From: Deinococcus actinosclerus
Lineage (GTDB): Bacteria > Deinococcota > Deinococci > Deinococcales > Deinococcaceae
Direction: 5' to 3'
Assembly: GCF_001507665.1 (NCBI RefSeq)
Contig: NZ_CP013910.1
Location: forward strand, 1,735,501 to 1,799,500
DNA: 64,000 nt
Shown here: positions 60,700 through 64,000 of the stretch, one piece after another
Numbering within the stretch: position 1 is the first letter of the stretch
Layout of the letters: each line of letters opens with the position of its first letter
Made by a program: the position numbers and the translations under genes
The notes under the pieces: model-generated
Told to the model about the DNA's origin: nothing
What the model saw: the letters and a program-made list of their open reading frames with translations, nothing else
Databases searched by the model: none

Positions 60700-62184
60700 G
60701 TGGACGGTGAACGAGGCCCCGCAGGGCCTGCGGGTGTTGATCAGTGGCTTCCAGTCGTGGAGCGAGGCGGAGCTGCGCCCGCTGACGGACGTTCAACCCT
60801 GCCCGGGGCAGGGCTGGCGGGTGGAGCAGGGGCACGATCCGGGTTTCCCACCCAGCGGCGAGCCCGGGGTGTGGCGCAGCCATACCGTGCTGGCGCTGGT
60901 CCGCGCGGACGGCAGCGGCTGGGTCGGCAGTGTGGGGGACGCCACGCGCACCTTCGCGCAGTGGGAGACCCGCACCGGCACCGCTGACGTGACCGTGACC
61001 TGCACCCTGGAAGGCCCCGAGGTCCCGGTCACCTGGGAGGAGACCGGGGACGTGATCGCCACGCTGGAGGCCCGCGCCGCCGAGCTGGGCGCAGCGATGG
61101 GCGCGCGGACGCCCGCCCCGCTGCGGGTGTGGTGCTCGTGGTACTCGTACTACCGCGAGGTGACGCTGGACGCCATGCTGGAGAACGCCCGGCTGGCCCG
61201 CGAGCATGGGCTGGACTTCGACGTGTTCCAGCTCGACGACGGTTTCCAGACGTTCCTTGGCGACTGGGACGACCCCAGCAGCCACTTCGGCGGGCACGCC
61301 CGCGAGCTGCCCGCGCGCCTCGCGGAGCTGGGCTTCACGGCGGGCCTGTGGCTGGCGCCCTTCCTGGTACAGCCGCAGAGCCGCCTGTTCCGCGACCACC
61401 CCGAGTGGCTGCTGCGCGGCGAGGACGGCGCGCCCCTGGCCTTCGGGAACAACTGGGGCGGCCCGTACCACGCGCTCGACACCACCCACCCCGGCGCGCT
61501 GGCGTGGATCCGCGAGCTGGGCCGCACGGTGCGCGGCTGGGGGTACACGTACCTGAAGATCGACTTCCTGTACGGCGCGACGCAGCCCGGCGTGCGTCAC
61601 GACCCTGCGGTCGGGCGGGCCGAGGCGTACCGCATGGGCCTCCAGGCGTTCCGGGACGGCGTGGGCGAGGACGCCTTCATCCTGGCGTGCGGCGCGCCGC
61701 TGGCACAGAGCATCGGGCTGGTGGACGCCATGCGCACCGGCCCCGACGTGGCGCCGCTGTGGGACGAGGAGTCCCGCCGCGTGTGGCTGGGGGACGCGAC
61801 CGGTCCCAGCGCCCGCAACGCTCTGCACACCGCGCTGAGCCGCTGGTACCAGCACGCGTGGTACCAGCCGGACCCGGACGTGGCGATCTGCCGCCGCGAA
61901 CTGAGCCTCCTCAGCGCCACCGAGCGGGACGCCATCGCGGGCATGCTGGACGTCATCGGGGGCCTGCGGGCCAGCAGCGACCCGGTCAGCCTGCTGGACG
62001 AGGAGGGGCTGGCCCTGCTGCGCCGCTGCCTGACGGTCAGTACCCCGGACCGCCCGGCGACGCTCGCGGCGTCACACGGGGACGCGGTGACGCACTTCAC
62101 GCGCGGTACCTTCAACCTGACCGACCGCGCGCAGGACGGCCTTCCCGCGCACGGGTACCGGCCCCGCACCGGGAAGGAGCAGCC

Positions 62185-62188
<4 letters not shown>
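60677..62188 (+). CDS. GH36 alpha-galactosidase
   Basis: A 503-residue GH36-type enzyme, shorter than the E. coli-like forms because the N-terminal beta domain is reduced. [12 protein letters not shown] opens the barrel, FQLDDGFQ follows, the nucleophile Asp lies in [10 protein letters not shown] and the acid/base Asp in [10 protein letters not shown]. It would release galactose from melibiose or raffinose-type sugars. Two GTG starts, 60677 and 60692, both have AGGAG upstream; the first overlaps the GH42 gene by 23 nt. It overlaps galT by ATGA. Confidence 0.9.
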
Positions 62189-63329
<1,141 letters not shown>

Positions 63330-63333
<4 letters not shown>

Positions 63334-64000
63334 CCCCCACGAGTTACGAACAGGTCTTCGGCGCCGCGCCGCAGGCGACCGCCCTGGCCCCGGGCCGCGT
63401 GAACCTCCTCGGTGAACACACCGACTACCAGGGGGGCTTCGTGCTGCCCACCGCCATCCCGCAGCAGGCGGCCGTCTCGCTGGGCCGCAACGGCACGCAG
63501 GAGCACGTCCTGTACTCCGCGAACCTGGATCAGACCATCCGTGTGCCCGTGGGCGAGGTCGGCCCCGGTTTCGCGCCGTACCTGACTGGCTGCTTCGCCC
63601 TGAGCGGCGTGCAGGAGGGCCTGAACGCCTTCGTGACCAGTGACGTGCCCAGCGGCGGCCTGAGCAGCAGCGCCGCGCTGGAGGTCGCCACGCTGCGCGC
63701 CCTGCGGGACCTGCTGCCCCTGGAGCTGGACGACGTGGCCCTCGCGCTGCGCGGCGTGCAGGTCGAGCACGAGTTCGTGGGCGTCATGTGCGGCGTGATG
63801 GACCAGATGGCGAGCTCCCTGGCGAACACCCGCACCATGCTCCTGATCGACACCCGCAGCCTGGACCGCCACGCCATCCCCTTCCCCGCCGGGGCGGAGG
63901 TGCTGGTGCTCGATTCCGGCGTGCCGCGCCGCCTCGCGGAGAGCGGGTACAACGAACGCCGCGCGCAGGTCGAGGAGGCCGCCCGCCTGCTCGGTGCGCC
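63330..64000 (+). CDS. galK: Galactokinase, 5' part
   Basis: The first 223 codons lie in the window; the gene runs off the right edge. It is a GHMP kinase: the galactose site [19 protein letters not shown] and the ATP loop [14 protein letters not shown] are clear, as is [10 protein letters not shown] with the catalytic Asp. It phosphorylates galactose for GalT. The GTG overlaps the galT stop, and AGGAG lies upstream. Confidence 0.93.

Overview
The window is high-GC bacterial chromosome from the genus Deinococcus; the species cannot be fixed from the sequence. The signs are the gene content ([LysW]-dependent lysine/arginine enzymes LysZ and LysJ, PrcB-like and VanW proteins, RecN), heavy use of GTG starts with ATGA/GTGA overlaps, and many genes preceded by a -10 box (TANNNT) only 6-8 nt before the start codon, as in the leaderless mRNAs known from Deinococcus. 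No rRNA, tRNA, CRISPR, prophage or insertion sequence was found. Intergenic DNA instead carries two families of small palindromic repeats.

Layout. 1-8.8 kb: a truncated secreted protein, secG, a DUF2227 membrane protein, a secreted S8 protease, an AcuI-like reductase, a CorC/CNNM transporter with cdd, and gamma-glutamyltransferase. 8.8-20 kb: lysZ, DUF1294, ispH, a secreted phospholipase D-like protein, a PlsY-like/acyl-ACP-reductase-like fusion, DUF4388, a frameshifted nnr, a TPR protein, rsmA and a PfkB kinase. 20-24 kb: the ilvB-ilvN-ilvC operon, read leftward behind a 17-residue Ile/Val/Leu leader peptide and an attenuator. 24-34.7 kb: vanW, lysJ, a DMT/PNPOx-like/DJ-1 operon, a GNAT gene back-to-back with a MocR regulator, and a MocR - two small lipoproteins - ATP-grasp ligase - potassium channel operon resembling E. 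coli ygiBC/yjfMC. 34.7-43.7 kb: pduO, malQ, htrA, ctpA, ftsE-ftsX-envC, rpsP. 43.7-57.7 kb: DUF212, folD (frameshifted), nusB and asp23 in one overlapping operon, ligA, a BMP lipoprotein, a PrcB-like lipoprotein, recN, an Ala-rich helical protein, pckA, a nonsense-interrupted secreted protein, lepB and an FKBP. 57.7-64 kb: a galactoside operon, deoR - GH42 - GH36 - galT - galK, cut by the window end.

Working together. ilvBNC is a complete acetolactate-to-dihydroxyvalerate module with its own attenuator. FtsE, FtsX and an EnvC-like activator form a translationally coupled cell-wall-hydrolase control unit. The GH42 and GH36 enzymes release galactose, and GalK/GalT feed it to the Leloir pathway. 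The least understood parts are the PlsY/AAR-like fusion, possibly linked to the alkylamine lipids of Deinococcus, and the ygiBC-like locus, whose two lipoproteins share an SRGGF box and end in Gly-Gly. Two C-homopolymer frameshifts (nnr, folD) and one nonsense codon may be assembly errors or real lesions.
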